A stretch of 64,000 nt of DNA, from the NCBI GenBank assembly GCA_016702555.1, contig JADJDV010000006.1, forward strand, positions 558,001 through 622,000, in the 5' to 3' direction. Under the pieces are notes generated by a model. The model searched no databases and was not told where the DNA came from. It saw nothing but the letters and a program-made list of their open reading frames with translations. The translations under genes were made by a program, and so were the position numbers. Positions within the stretch are counted from its first letter, which is position 1, and the number at the start of each line of letters is the position of its first letter. Below are positions 31,536 through 41,488 of the stretch, in pieces. This stretch comes from Burkholderiales bacterium (GTDB lineage Bacteria; Pseudomonadota; Gammaproteobacteria; Burkholderiales; Burkholderiaceae_C).

Positions 31536-32606
31536 ATGTTTGACGTATTGATCCGCGAAGCCGGCGCCCGTTTCGGCCTCGGCGACAAGGCCTTGCCGCT
31601 GCTGCAGATGCTGCTGGCCGCCATGACCAACCGGGACACGGGTGGCCTGGCCGGCTTCCTGGAGAAGTTCAAGGCGGCCGGGTTCGGCCCGATCATCCAG
31701 TCCTGGCTGGGCGGCGGCCCGGCCGCGCAGCCGATCAGCAACAGCCAGCTCGAGACCGTGCTGGGCAACAGCGGCGGCCTGCTGTCGATCATCACCTCGA
31801 AGCTGGGTCTGGGTCGCGACAACGTGGCCTCGGCCCTGGGCTACCTGCTGCCCAACCTGGTCGGCAAGCTGACGCCGGGCGGCAGCATTCCGTCGACCCT
31901 GCCGCCCGAGGTGCTGAGCCTGGCGGCCGCGGGCCAGAGCCTCCTGACCGCCGCGCCGGTGGCCGCCAGCGCGGCCGTCGCGCCCAGCAGCAGCGGCTTT
32001 GCCAAGTGGCTGCCCTGGATCATCGTCGCGCTGGCGGCGCTGTTCGGCCTGAGCTACTTCACCAAGCAGCGCGCGCCCGAGGCGCCGCCTGCGGCATCGG
32101 CGCCCGCCCCAGTGGTCGAGCCGGCCACGCCGCCAGCGAGTGAAGCCGCGCCCGCGGCCTCCGAGCCTGCATCGGCACCGGCTGTCGCGCCGGCCGCCGA
32201 GGCCAGCGCCGCACCCGCCGCGAGCGCCGTGGCGCCCGCCGGTGACGAGCCGGCCGGCGCCGGCGTGGTGGCCTCGAGCGCCCACGACATGCCGGCGCTG
32301 AAGGTGTACTTCGATTCCGGCAAGACCGAGGTGCACGCCGACTTCGCCGCCAAGGCCGCCGAATTGGTGGATTATCTGAAAGCGCACGCCGACACCAAGG
32401 CGGTGATCTCCGGCTACAACGACCCGACCGGCAATGCCGCCGCCAACGCCGAACTGTCGAAGCAGCGCGCGCAGGCGGTGCAGGCTGCGCTGGTGGCGCA
32501 GGGCGTGGCGGAAGACCGCACGCTGCTGGAGAAGCCGGCCGAAACCAGCGGCACTGCGGCGACCAACGCGGCGTCGCGCCGCGTCGAGGTGGTGCTGCGC
32601 AAGTAA
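31536..32606 (+). CDS. YidB (DUF937)-OmpA fusion protein
   Basis: 356-residue protein with unusual domain order. A YidB/DUF937-like helical domain (1-135, with GGLAGFLEKFKAAGFG and LPPEVLSLAA) leads into one transmembrane helix (158-174), an Ala/Pro/Glu linker (175-250) and a C-terminal OmpA/MotB peptidoglycan-binding domain (ALKVYFDSGKTEV, ending ASRRVEVVLRK). The topology suggests a cytoplasmic YidB domain tethered to the wall from the inner membrane. A perfect -10 TATAAT at 31430-31435 may be its promoter, although no -35 is clear. The start was chosen at MFDVLIREAG. Confidence 0.85.
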   Translation: MFDVLIREAGARFGLGDKALPLLQMLLAAMTNRDTGGLAGFLEKFKAAGFGPIIQSWLGGGPAAQPISNSQLETVLGNSGGLLSIITSKLGLGRDNVASALGYLLPNLVGKLTPGGSIPSTLPPEVLSLAAAGQSLLTAAPVAASAAVAPSSSGFAKWLPWIIVALAALFGLSYFTKQRAPEAPPAASAPAPVVEPATPPASEAAPAASEPASAPAVAPAAEASAAPAASAVAPAGDEPAGAGVVASSAHDMPALKVYFDSGKTEVHADFAAKAAELVDYLKAHADTKAVISGYNDPTGNAAANAELSKQRAQAVQAALVAQGVAEDRTLLEKPAETSGTAATNAASRRVEVVLRK

Positions 32607-32622
32607 ACCGCGCCGCACCATG

Positions 32623-32651
32623 AAAAACGGACGCCGAGGCGTCCGTTTTTT
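32623..32651. terminator. Bidirectional intrinsic terminator between yidB-ompA and grxD
   Basis: ACGGACGC-CGAG-GCGTCCGT flanked by an A5 run on the left and a T6 run on the right. It works in both directions for the convergent genes. Confidence 0.9.
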
Positions 32652-32668
32652 CTTGTCCGCTGCGGAGC

Positions 32669-32998
32669 TCAGGCGCTGGCGCCGGTCACCAGTGGCTGCA
32701 ACTCACCCGACTCGTACATCTCCATCATGATGTCCGAGCCGCCGATGAATTCGCCCTTGACATAGAGTTGGGGAATGGTCGGCCAGCTACTGTAGTCCTT
32801 GATGCCCTGGCGCACGGCTTCGTCTTCGAGCACGTTCACGGTGGTGATCGCGCCTGGCTCGACGCCGCTGGCTTTCAGGATCTGGATCGCGCGGCCCGAA
32901 AAGCCGCACATCGGGAAATTGGCATCGCCCTTCATGAACAGCACGATGCCGTGCTGCTTCACCAAGTCGTCAATGCGCTGCCGGGTACTTTGGTCCAT
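32669..32998 (-). CDS. grxD: Monothiol glutaredoxin, Grx4 family
   Basis: 109-residue monothiol glutaredoxin that binds a [2Fe-2S] cluster with glutathione and helps Fe-S delivery. The active-site CGFS is at 31-34 in NFPMCGFSGRA; WPTIPQLYVKGEFIGGSDI is the glutathione-binding half. The start at MDQSTRQ (32998) is preferred because GGAAGGAATC lies 5-8 bases before it; an ATG six codons upstream overlaps that site. Confidence 0.96.
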   Translation of the reverse strand: MDQSTRQRIDDLVKQHGIVLFMKGDANFPMCGFSGRAIQILKASGVEPGAITTVNVLEDEAVRQGIKDYSSWPTIPQLYVKGEFIGGSDIMMEMYESGELQPLVTGASA

Positions 32999-33111
32999 CG
33001 GTTTGATTCCTTCCATGTAATGGCGGGATTATTCCATCTTCGTCAAACGGTTGCTGGCGCGCTGGCAGAAGCCGGGGTCTTCGCCAGGCTGGCAGGGCTC
33101 TTCTGGCCATG

Positions 33112-33133
33112 AAAAAAGCGCCCGCAGGCGCTT
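33112..33133 (-). terminator. Intrinsic terminator of the H-NS-like gene
   Basis: On the minus strand AAGCGCC-TGCG-GGCGCTT is followed by a T6 run. It lies 23 bp downstream of the H-NS-like stop. Confidence 0.85.
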
Positions 33134-33155
33134 CTTCCAACGACTCGGCCGGCGA

Positions 33156-33455
33156 TCAGGCGATCAGGAAACGCGTGCGGTCCTGGCCGTCGATCCACTT
33201 GGGCGCCTTGCCGCGGCCGGTCCAGGTCTGGCCAGTGGCCGGGTCGCGGTATTTCGGCGCCACCTTGGCGCCGGTGCCGGCGGCTTTGCCAGCACCGCGG
33301 CGGCCCGAGGGAAACACGTCCTGCGCGGTCAGCCCGTATTCATTCACCAGCGCGCGTACTTTTGCCACGGCGTCGGCGAGTTCCAGCTTGCGCGCTTCTT
33401 CGATTTTCAGCGCCAAGGCTTCCTGTTGTTGCAGCAGTTCCTTGTAAGTGGCCAT
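33156..33455 (-). CDS. H-NS family nucleoid-associated protein
   Basis: 99-residue H-NS/MvaT-like histone protein of the betaproteobacterial type. The N-terminal coiled coil (about 4-45) mediates oligomerisation; the C-terminal AT-hook-like DNA-binding domain (68-99) has YRDPATGQTWTGRGKAPKW. Such proteins silence AT-rich DNA. The ATG at 33455 follows GGAG by 10 bases; an upstream TTG would sit too close to it. Its own upstream region is the most AT-rich stretch nearby, which fits autoregulation. Bounded by its own promoter and terminator. Confidence 0.94.
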   Translation of the reverse strand: MATYKELLQQQEALALKIEEARKLELADAVAKVRALVNEYGLTAQDVFPSGRRGAGKAAGTGAKVAPKYRDPATGQTWTGRGKAPKWIDGQDRTRFLIA

Positions 33456-33488
33456 TTGAGTCAAGCTCCGTTGTTATCGAGGGTATTG

Positions 33489-33518
33489 AATATACCATTT
33501 TTCATTCTATATCCCCAA
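33489..33518 (-). promoter_or_regulatory. Candidate promoter of the H-NS-like gene
   Basis: On the minus strand TTGGGG, an 18-bp spacer and TATATT (33494-33489) lie 34 bp upstream of the start, in an AT-rich stretch (about 33478-33535) that stands out from the GC-rich surroundings and could be an H-NS-binding nucleation site. Confidence 0.5.
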
Positions 33519-33531
33519 CTTCAATCGAATA

Positions 33532-34845
33532 TCATGGATCTTTCGATTCATCGACCGATTCGACAGCACGCGCCAGCACCTGGTCGATGCGGCGACCATC
33601 CAGCTGGGCCACCTGAAATACCCAGCCTACGCACTCAATCTGGTCGCCTTCGGCCGGCATATGCCCGGAAACCGCCATCAACAGCCCCGCCACGGTGTTG
33701 TAACGGCCCTTGTCCTCCTGCGGCAGCTCGTCGATGTCCAGGCGCGCTTTCAGCTCGGAAATCGGCATCAAGCCGTCCAGTATCCAGGTGCCGTCTTCGT
33801 GCTGACGTGCCCAAGGGTCAATATGCGCGTCGGATTTCAATTCGCCCGTGATGGCTTCCAGCAAGTCGTGCGGCGTCATCAAACCCTGCACCACGCCATA
33901 TTCATCGACGATGAAGACCATGCGCCCCGATTTGGTGCGCAATTGCTCCAGCATTTCCATGGCGCTCAGGGTTTCCGGCACGAATGCCGCCGGCGTCACA
34001 TGGGCTTCCAGCAATTCGTCCGATTGCTGGCCGAGTTCCAGCAGATGCGCCACCGAGATAATCCCGACCACCTCGTCCAGGCTGCCGCGGTTGACCGGGT
34101 ACCAGGAATGCGCATTCTTCTGCCCGCGCCCGGCCACATAATCCAGCGCCTCGGCCACGGTCTGGTGCGCGTCCAGCCATTCGATTTCGCCGCGCGACAC
34201 CATCAGCGAGGTCAATGGTCGGTCGTCCAGGTGAAACACGTTGCGCACCATCTGGTGTTCGTGCTCCTCGATCAGGCCGGCGTCCACGCCTTCCTCCAGG
34301 CTGGCCGAGATTTCCTCCTCGGTCACGGCGCGGCCGTGCGATTCGTCGATGCGCAGCAGTTTCAGCATCGCTTGCGTGCACAGTGATAGCAGCGCAACGA
34401 AGGGTTTGGCCGCCACCGCCAGCCAAGTCATGGGCTGGGCGATCCAGCGCGCCACCGTTTCGGGGAACATCTGGCCGATGCGCTTGGGCACCAGCTCGCC
34501 GAAGATGATGGTGATGAAGGTGATGCCGGTCACCACCAGCGCGGTGGCGGTGATCGAGGCCGCCGTGTGGCGCATGCCAAGCCCGGTCAGCCAATCGGCC
34601 ACCGGCCCACTGAAGGCGGCCTCGCCCACGATGCCGTTGAGCATGCCGATCGAGGTGATGCCCACCTGCACCGTGGAGAGGAACTGCGTCGGCTGCTCCA
34701 TCAGCCGGATCGCCGCCCCGGCGCCGTTGTCGCCGCTTTCCTCCATCACCACCAATCGCGCCTTGCGCGCCGAGGCGATGGCCAGTTCCGACATGGCGAA
34801 CAGGCCGTTGAGCAGGGTGAGAAAGGCGATCAGCAGGAAATCCAT
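33532..34845 (-). CDS. HlyC/CorC family transporter (hemolysin-like, CBS domains), paralog 2
   Basis: 437-residue UPF0053 membrane protein: CNNM/DUF21 domain (MDFLLIAFLTLLNGLFAMSE, QFLSTVQVGITSIGMLNGI, FGELVPKRIGQMFPE), a CBS pair (about 205-330, FIVDEYGVVQGLMTPHDLLEAI) and the C-terminal CorC_HlyC domain with YNTVAGLLMAVSG and RRIDQVLA. It is a distant paralog of the protein at 29967-31277, which has the same domain order. Expected role is divalent-cation homeostasis. Divergent from the ApaH-like gene with only 39 bp between starts. Confidence 0.92.
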   Translation of the reverse strand: MDFLLIAFLTLLNGLFAMSELAIASARKARLVVMEESGDNGAGAAIRLMEQPTQFLSTVQVGITSIGMLNGIVGEAAFSGPVADWLTGLGMRHTAASITATALVVTGITFITIIFGELVPKRIGQMFPETVARWIAQPMTWLAVAAKPFVALLSLCTQAMLKLLRIDESHGRAVTEEEISASLEEGVDAGLIEEHEHQMVRNVFHLDDRPLTSLMVSRGEIEWLDAHQTVAEALDYVAGRGQKNAHSWYPVNRGSLDEVVGIISVAHLLELGQQSDELLEAHVTPAAFVPETLSAMEMLEQLRTKSGRMVFIVDEYGVVQGLMTPHDLLEAITGELKSDAHIDPWARQHEDGTWILDGLMPISELKARLDIDELPQEDKGRYNTVAGLLMAVSGHMPAEGDQIECVGWVFQVAQLDGRRIDQVLARAVESVDESKDP

Positions 34846-34884
34846 GCAAGCCGGAGGTCGCGTGTCCGGTGGAAAATGGGCAGC

Positions 34885-35724
34885 ATGGCACTCTACCTGA
34901 TCGGCGATGTGCAGGGCTGCGATGCGGCCCTGGGCCGCCTGCTTGATGCGGTGGCGTTCTCGCCCAGCCGTGACCGCCTGGTGCTGCTGGGCGACCTGGT
35001 CAACCGCGGCCCGGCCTCGCTGGCGGTGCTGCGGCGGGCGATGGCGCTGGGCGACGCGGCCACCTGCCTGCTGGGCAACCACGACCTGCACCTGCTGGCC
35101 ATCTCGCTGGGGGTGCGCCCCCCGCACCGCAGCGACACCGTGGACGAGGTGCTGCATGCGCCCGACCGCGCCGCGCTGCTGGACTGGCTGCGCCGCTGCC
35201 CGCTGGCGCTGTTTGAGCGCGGGGTGCTGATGGTGCACGCCGGCGTGCTGCCCGAGTGGACGGCGGCGCAGGTGATGCACTTGGCGGCCGAGGTCGAAGC
35301 GGTGCTGCGCGGCCCCGACTGGGGCGACTTCATGCATCAGATGTACGGCAACCAGCCCGACCGCTGGCGCGATGATCTGCGCGGCGCCGCGCGCCTGCGC
35401 GTGATCGTCAACGCCCTGACGCGGCTGCGCTTCTGCTCGCCCGACGGGCAGATCGATTTCGACACCAAGACCTATGCGCCCGACAGCGCGCCGCCCGGCT
35501 TCATGCCCTGGTTCGACGTGCCTGGGCGCCGCACGGCCAGCGGCGTGGTGGCCTTCGGCCACTGGTCCACGCTGGGCTGGCTGGAGCGGCCGGACCTGAT
35601 CTCGCTTGACACCGGTTGCGTCTGGGGCGGCGCCCTGAGCGCCGCGCGCCTGGGCGCCGACGGGCGCGAGCGCGAGCTGATCCAGGTGCGCTGTCCGCAG
35701 GCACAGGCGCCGGGCGCGGCATGA
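34885..35724 (+). CDS. apaH: Symmetrical bis(5'-nucleosyl)-tetraphosphatase (ApaH)
   Basis: 279-residue metallophosphatase that splits Ap4A into two ADP. The PPP-family signature is intact: GDVQGC (7-12), GDLVNRGP (36-43), GNHDLH (64-69), and later MVHAGVLP and VAFGHWSTLGW. Length matches E. coli ApaH (280). The nearer start of two closely spaced ATGs is used, at MALYLIGDV. The stop overlaps the DUF445 start in ATGA. Confidence 0.95.
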   Translation: MALYLIGDVQGCDAALGRLLDAVAFSPSRDRLVLLGDLVNRGPASLAVLRRAMALGDAATCLLGNHDLHLLAISLGVRPPHRSDTVDEVLHAPDRAALLDWLRRCPLALFERGVLMVHAGVLPEWTAAQVMHLAAEVEAVLRGPDWGDFMHQMYGNQPDRWRDDLRGAARLRVIVNALTRLRFCSPDGQIDFDTKTYAPDSAPPGFMPWFDVPGRRTASGVVAFGHWSTLGWLERPDLISLDTGCVWGGALSAARLGADGRERELIQVRCPQAQAPGAA

Positions 35725-36980
35725 CGGCGCCTGTTGTGCGCGTGCGCGATGCCGCCGGCATGAAGCGCGTGGCGCTCGGCCTGCTGCTGATGGCGGCCGC
35801 GACCTATGTGGTCGCCACCGCGCTGGCGCCGCGCCACGCCGCCTGGGGCTACGTCGCCGCCTTCGCCGAGGCCGGCATGGTCGGCGCCATCGCCGACTGG
35901 TTCGCGGTGGTGGCGCTGTTCCGGCACCCGCTGGGGCTGCCGATCCCGCACACGGCCATCATTCCGGCCAACAAGAACCGCCTCGGCGAGAACCTGGCGA
36001 CTTTTCTCGGCACGCATTTTCTTGCTACCGAGCAGGTGCTGCCGCGGCTGCGCGAGTTCGACGCGGCCGGCCGCCTGGCCGCCTGGCTGGGGCGGCCGGC
36101 GAATGCCGAGCGCGTGGGCGCGCGCCTGGCCGAGGCCGGCCGCTGGGCCGCCGGCGCGCTGGACGACGAGCGCGTGCGCGGCTTCGTTACCGATCTGGCG
36201 CGGCGCGGCCTGGGCCAGGTCGACGTCACCCTGCTGTCCGGCCAGGTGCTGGAGAGCATGACCCAGGACGGCCGCCACCAGGAGCTGCTCGACGGCGTGC
36301 TGGTGCAGCTGGCGCGCCTGCTCGGTGAGGATGCGGTGCAGGACAGCATCAGCGAGGCCATCGCGCGCGAGGTGAGGGCGCTGAAATACGTCGGCCTGGA
36401 TCAGGTGGCGGCGCGGCTGGCCACGCGCAAGGTGGTGGCCGTGGTCGCCAGGACCATCGTCGACATGGCCGAGGATCCGGCGCACAAGCTGCGCCTGCGT
36501 TTCGACGAGACGATGGGCAGCTTCGTGGCGCGGCTGAAGGACGACGAGGCGCTGCACCAGCGCGGCGAACGCCTGAAGGCCGAACTGCTGGCCAACCCGG
36601 TGCTGGGCCGTTACGTGGCCGAACTCTGGGGCGAGCTGCTGGCCTGGCTGCAGGCCGATCTGGGCCACGACGACTCATCGATCCGGCGTCGCATCGCGCA
36701 GGCCGCGCAAACCCTGGGCGAGCGGCTGGCGGCCGATGCCGATCTGCGCGACTGGATCAACGGCGAGCTGCAGGCGGCGGCGCCGGCTCTGATCGAGCGC
36801 TACCGCGAGGACATCCGCCGCTACGTGGTGGCGCGCGTGGCCGACTGGGACGCGCTTGAACTCAGCAATGAACTGGAGCGCCACATCGGGCGCGACCTGC
36901 AGTTCATCCGCATCAACGGCACGCTGGTGGGTGGCCTGGTCGGGCTGCTGATCCACACCGCGACGCACGCGTTTCGCTGA
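35721..36980 (+). CDS. DUF445 family membrane protein
   Basis: 419-residue protein of the DUF445 (YjiN-like) family. Two hydrophobic N-terminal segments (about 14-60, with GAIADWFAVVALFRHPLG, the family signature) precede a long helical domain; the C-terminal GTLVGGLVGLLIHTATHAF forms another membrane helix. Function is unknown. It begins inside the ApaH stop (4-base overlap). An alternative start is the internal MKRVALG at 35760. Confidence 0.87.
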   Translation: MTAPVVRVRDAAGMKRVALGLLLMAAATYVVATALAPRHAAWGYVAAFAEAGMVGAIADWFAVVALFRHPLGLPIPHTAIIPANKNRLGENLATFLGTHFLATEQVLPRLREFDAAGRLAAWLGRPANAERVGARLAEAGRWAAGALDDERVRGFVTDLARRGLGQVDVTLLSGQVLESMTQDGRHQELLDGVLVQLARLLGEDAVQDSISEAIAREVRALKYVGLDQVAARLATRKVVAVVARTIVDMAEDPAHKLRLRFDETMGSFVARLKDDEALHQRGERLKAELLANPVLGRYVAELWGELLAWLQADLGHDDSSIRRRIAQAAQTLGERLAADADLRDWINGELQAAAPALIERYREDIRRYVVARVADWDALELSNELERHIGRDLQFIRINGTLVGGLVGLLIHTATHAFR

Positions 36981-37010
36981 GCCGCCGCCGAGCGCGGCGG
37001 GGTTCGACGC

Positions 37011-38459
<1,449 letters not shown>

Positions 38460-38538
38460 CTAACCCGATATTGTCGCACCGCAGCAAAGGCTGTGCGTGA
38501 CACGCTGTGCACTCGCTATCCGGAGGGGATCAGGCGGG

Positions 38539-38634
38539 CGCGGAGCAGGCCACGCCAGACCCCGTCGCCGGACCTGTGCCGGCGACTGGCGTTGTCTCCC
38601 TCCGGGGGGAAGCCGCGTGAGCGGCTCAGGGGGG
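38539..38634 (-). repeat. Dispersed intergenic repeat, copy 2
   Basis: Inverse copy of the element at 13498-13594: the terminal CCCCCCTGAG (read on -) and the 21-base end block (38539-38559) are identical and the central region has comparable hairpins (CCGGCGAC/GTCGCCGG). It abuts the stop codon of the metallopeptidase gene, just as copy 1 abuts the secA stop, which suggests placement at gene ends. The gap 38460-38538 shows nothing else. Confidence 0.75.
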
Positions 38635-39507
38635 TTACAAACTCTGCGCGGCGAATGTGTCGCACGCTTGGATGCTGCCGGTCTTGAAACCCTGCGCGAA
38701 CCAGCGCTGGCGCTGGGCGCTGGAGCCGTGCGTGAAGCTGTCGGGCACCACGTAGCCCTGGCTGCGCTTTTGCAGTGCATCGTCGCCGATGCGGGCGGCG
38801 GCGTTCATGGCCGATTCGATGTCGCCCTGCTCCAGCCAGTTGCGCGCCTGCTGCGAGCGCGCGGTCCAGATGCCGGCGTAGCAGTCGGCCTGCAGCTCCA
38901 TGCGCACCGACAGGTTGTTCTGCTCGCGCTCGCTGATGCGCCCGCGCATCGAATCGACCTTGCCGGTGGTGCCGGTGAGCGTCTGCACATGGTGGCCGAC
39001 CTCGTGCGCGATCACGTAGGCGCGCGCGAACTCGCCCGGCGCACCCAATTGGCGCTCCAGCGTGTCGAAGAAATTCATGTCCAGGTACACGGTCTGGTCG
39101 GCCGGGCAGTAGAACGGCCCCATCGCCGACTGGCCCATGCCGCAGGCGGTGCGCGTGGCGCCGCGAAACAGCGCCAGCTTGGGCTCGCGGTACTGCGCGC
39201 CGGCGTTCTTGAAGGCCTGGTTCCAGACGTCCTCGGTCGATGCCAGCACGGTGGCGACGAAGGCCGCGCCCTTGTCGCTGGCGGGCGGCGCCTGGCCCGG
39301 CGCCTGCTGCACCACCGCCGGGCTGCCGCCACCACCGCTGAGGATGCCGATGATGGTCAGCGGGTTGATGCCGAAGATCCAGCCGCCGATCAGCGCGATC
39401 ACGATGGTGCCGATGCCGATGCCGCGGGCGCCGAACATGCCGCCGCCCCCGCCACCGGCGCGGCGGTCTTCCACATTGCCTGACTGGCGATTGCCTTCCC
39501 ATCTCAT
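38635..39507 (-). CDS. YpfJ-type neutral zinc metallopeptidase
   Basis: 290-residue membrane-anchored protein of the putative neutral zinc metallopeptidase family (YpfJ). It starts MRWEGNRQSGNVEDRR, has one membrane helix at about 32-50, and the zinc motif HEVGHH at 168-173 with downstream MELQADCYAGIWTARS, where the Glu/Asp are family-conserved. Four cysteines may form disulfides in the periplasm. AGGAGCC precedes the start. Substrate unknown. Divergent from pcp. Confidence 0.93.
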   Translation of the reverse strand: MRWEGNRQSGNVEDRRAGGGGGGMFGARGIGIGTIVIALIGGWIFGINPLTIIGILSGGGGSPAVVQQAPGQAPPASDKGAAFVATVLASTEDVWNQAFKNAGAQYREPKLALFRGATRTACGMGQSAMGPFYCPADQTVYLDMNFFDTLERQLGAPGEFARAYVIAHEVGHHVQTLTGTTGKVDSMRGRISEREQNNLSVRMELQADCYAGIWTARSQQARNWLEQGDIESAMNAAARIGDDALQKRSQGYVVPDSFTHGSSAQRQRWFAQGFKTGSIQACDTFAAQSL

Positions 39508-39548
39508 GATTGGCTCCTGAAAGCGCGTGTTTGCGCTAGATTGCGGCA

Positions 39549-40235
39549 ATGTTAGCTGCCCCGCGACCCCCCCGTCCGTCAGACAAGCGCCACAAGCCGC
39601 CGCTGGTGTTGCTGACCGGCTTCGACGCCTTTGGCGGCGACCCGGTCAACCCGAGCTGGCGGCTCGTGCGCGCCCTGCACCGGCGCCAGATCGCCGGCCA
39701 CCGGGTGCTGGCGGCGCAGCTGCCGACGCGGTTCGGCGCCTCGATCGAGCGCCTGCACGCGCTGCTGGCCGCGCACCGGCCGGCCCTGGTGGTCTGCCTT
39801 GGCCTGGCGGCGGGCCGTGCCGCGCTGTCGCTCGAACGCATCGCCATCAACGTCGATGACGCCCGCATCGCCGACAACGGTGGCGCCCGGCCGATCGACA
39901 CGCCGGTGATTGCCGGCGCGCCGGCGGCCTACTTCAGCACACTGCCGATCAAGGCCATGCGGGCGGCGATCGAGGCGGCGGGCGCGCCGGCCGAGATCTC
40001 GCAGAGCGCCGGCACCTTCGTCTGCAACCACCTGTTCTACGGCCTGATGCACCAGCTGGCGCGGATGCCGGCCTTGCGCGACACGCGCGGCGGCTTCATC
40101 CATGTACCGCTGCTGCCCGAGCAGGGCACGCCCAGCCTGCCGCTGGCCGTGATGGCGGCCGGCCTGAGCGCGGGCATCCGCGCCGCGCTGACCGTGCGCG
40201 ACGACCTGCGCGTGGGCGGCGGCGCCTTGCACTGA
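39549..40235 (+). CDS. pcp: Pyroglutamyl-peptidase I (pyrrolidone-carboxylate peptidase)
   Basis: 228-residue cysteine peptidase that removes N-terminal pyroglutamate. The C15-family triad is visible: E96 (ALSLERIAIN), C159 (GTFVCNHLFYGLMH) and H185 (GFIHVPLLP). LLTGFDAFGGDPVNPSW is the diagnostic N-terminal motif. It has a somewhat long N-terminal tail (about 17 residues). It lies 15 bp upstream of an ornithine-cyclodeaminase-family gene, so the pair may act in glutamate/proline-type amino-acid recycling (inference). Confidence 0.94.
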   Translation: MLAAPRPPRPSDKRHKPPLVLLTGFDAFGGDPVNPSWRLVRALHRRQIAGHRVLAAQLPTRFGASIERLHALLAAHRPALVVCLGLAAGRAALSLERIAINVDDARIADNGGARPIDTPVIAGAPAAYFSTLPIKAMRAAIEAAGAPAEISQSAGTFVCNHLFYGLMHQLARMPALRDTRGGFIHVPLLPEQGTPSLPLAVMAAGLSAGIRAALTVRDDLRVGGGALH

Positions 40236-40250
40236 CCCACAATCTGGCGC

Positions 40251-41159
40251 ATGAACATCCTGCTCGATGCCGCCCAAACCGCCGCGCGCCTGCCCTGGCC
40301 CGCGCTGGTCGATGAGATCGAAGCCCTGCTGCACGACGGGGCGGTGCAGGTGCCGCCGCGCACCGTGCTGCCCATGGCCGGTGGCGCCTTCCTGTTCGCC
40401 ATGCCGGGCTGCGACGCGCGCGTGGCGATGACCAAGCTGATCAGCTTCACGCCCGCCAACGTCGGCAGCGCCACGCCGACCATCCAGGGCGACGTGACGG
40501 TGTTCGATGTCGCGACCGGAACGCGCCAGCTGATCCTGGATGGTCCCACCGTCACCGGCCGCCGCACCGCCGCCGTGTCGGCATTGGCGGCGCGCCGGTT
40601 GGCGCCGAATCTGGCCGGGCCGATGCTGATCGTGGGCGCGGGCGTGCAGGGCTGGGCGCACGTCGAGGTGTTCGCCGCCGCGCTCGGGGTGAAAGACTTT
40701 CGCATCGCGTCGCGCCGCCGTACCAGCGCCGACGCCCTGGTGGCGCGCGCACAGGCCCTGGGCTTGCGCGCCGAGGTGGTGGGCGATGCCGATGCCGCGC
40801 TGGCCGACTGCCCGCTGGTCGCCACCTGCACGCCGGCCAGCGAGGTGGTGTTGCGCGCGACGCCCCGTGCCGACGCCTTCATCGCCGCCGTCGGCGCCTT
40901 CACGCCGCGGATGGTCGAACTGGACGCCGGGCTGTGCCGTTACATCGCCGTGCAGGGCCGCATCGTGCTGGACGCGCGCGATGCCGAGCACGAGGCCGGC
41001 GATCTGCTGCAGGCGGGACTCGACGTGGCGGCGCTGCCCGCACTGGCCGACATCGTGCGCGCCCAAAAAGAAGCCCGCGACGGGCGCGGGCCGGTGTTGT
41101 TCAAGAGCTGCGGCTGGGCCGGCTGGGATCTGGCCGCCGCGCGGCTGGCGCTGCGCTGA
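40251..41159 (+). CDS. Ornithine cyclodeaminase/mu-crystallin family (delta1-pyrroline-2-carboxylate reductase-like)
   Basis: 302-residue NAD(P)-dependent enzyme of the OCD/mu-crystallin family. The Rossmann motif LIVGAGVQGWAHVEVF lies mid-protein, with AMTKLISFTPANVG earlier and FKSCGWAGWDLAAARLAL at the end. Bacterial members of this subclass often reduce delta1-pyrroline-2-carboxylate (or the piperideine analogue) in D-proline or hydroxyproline catabolism. True ornithine cyclodeaminase activity is less likely because the protein is shorter than about 340. Probably co-transcribed with pcp. Confidence 0.85.
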   Translation: MNILLDAAQTAARLPWPALVDEIEALLHDGAVQVPPRTVLPMAGGAFLFAMPGCDARVAMTKLISFTPANVGSATPTIQGDVTVFDVATGTRQLILDGPTVTGRRTAAVSALAARRLAPNLAGPMLIVGAGVQGWAHVEVFAAALGVKDFRIASRRRTSADALVARAQALGLRAEVVGDADAALADCPLVATCTPASEVVLRATPRADAFIAAVGAFTPRMVELDAGLCRYIAVQGRIVLDARDAEHEAGDLLQAGLDVAALPALADIVRAQKEARDGRGPVLFKSCGWAGWDLAAARLALR

Positions 41160-41173
41160 CAGTTTGGCGGAAT

Positions 41174-41488
41174 TCAGCGCGAAAAACTGACGCGCTGCAG
41201 CCCGCCTTCGATGCGCAGCAGGTCGGGCTTGTCGGGCCCGCCGTGGTTGGCGTAGAACTGCGGTGTCGCAGGCTGGGGGGCGGATTCGGCAAAGCGGAAA
41301 TCCTCGCCTTTTTGCACCTGGGCGCGCGCCACGCTGGCGATCGCGGCCAGCATCAGCAGCGCCGCCACCACGCAGGCGACGGTCAGCACCAGACGGGCGG
41401 GCGAGAGCAGGCCGGCATCGTTGGCGGGCCCTGGGCGATGGCCGGCTGGCGCGCCGGTGCGTTGGGTGAAACCTGTGTTCGTAGCCAT
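41174..41488 (-). CDS. Hypothetical membrane-anchored protein, 104 residues
   Basis: Begins MATNTGFTQRTGAPAGHRPG, has a single hydrophobic segment at about 32-54 and a polar tail ending LQRVSFSR; the segment ends ASVARAQ, so it could be an uncleaved anchor or a late signal peptide. No family recognised. Codon usage is like the neighbours. It lies between the OCD-family gene and dcd, with 143 bp before the dcd stop. The call rests on the membrane segment and lack of alternatives. Confidence 0.6.
   Translation of the reverse strand: MATNTGFTQRTGAPAGHRPGPANDAGLLSPARLVLTVACVVAALLMLAAIASVARAQVQKGEDFRFAESAPQPATPQFYANHGGPDKPDLLRIEGGLQRVSFSR

Noticed and set aside
29967..32621. An 884-residue frame extending the first CorC-like gene far upstream
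   Set aside because: Only the part from 31277 has family domains; the rest runs antisense to the YidB-OmpA gene and has low-complexity Arg/Gly composition.
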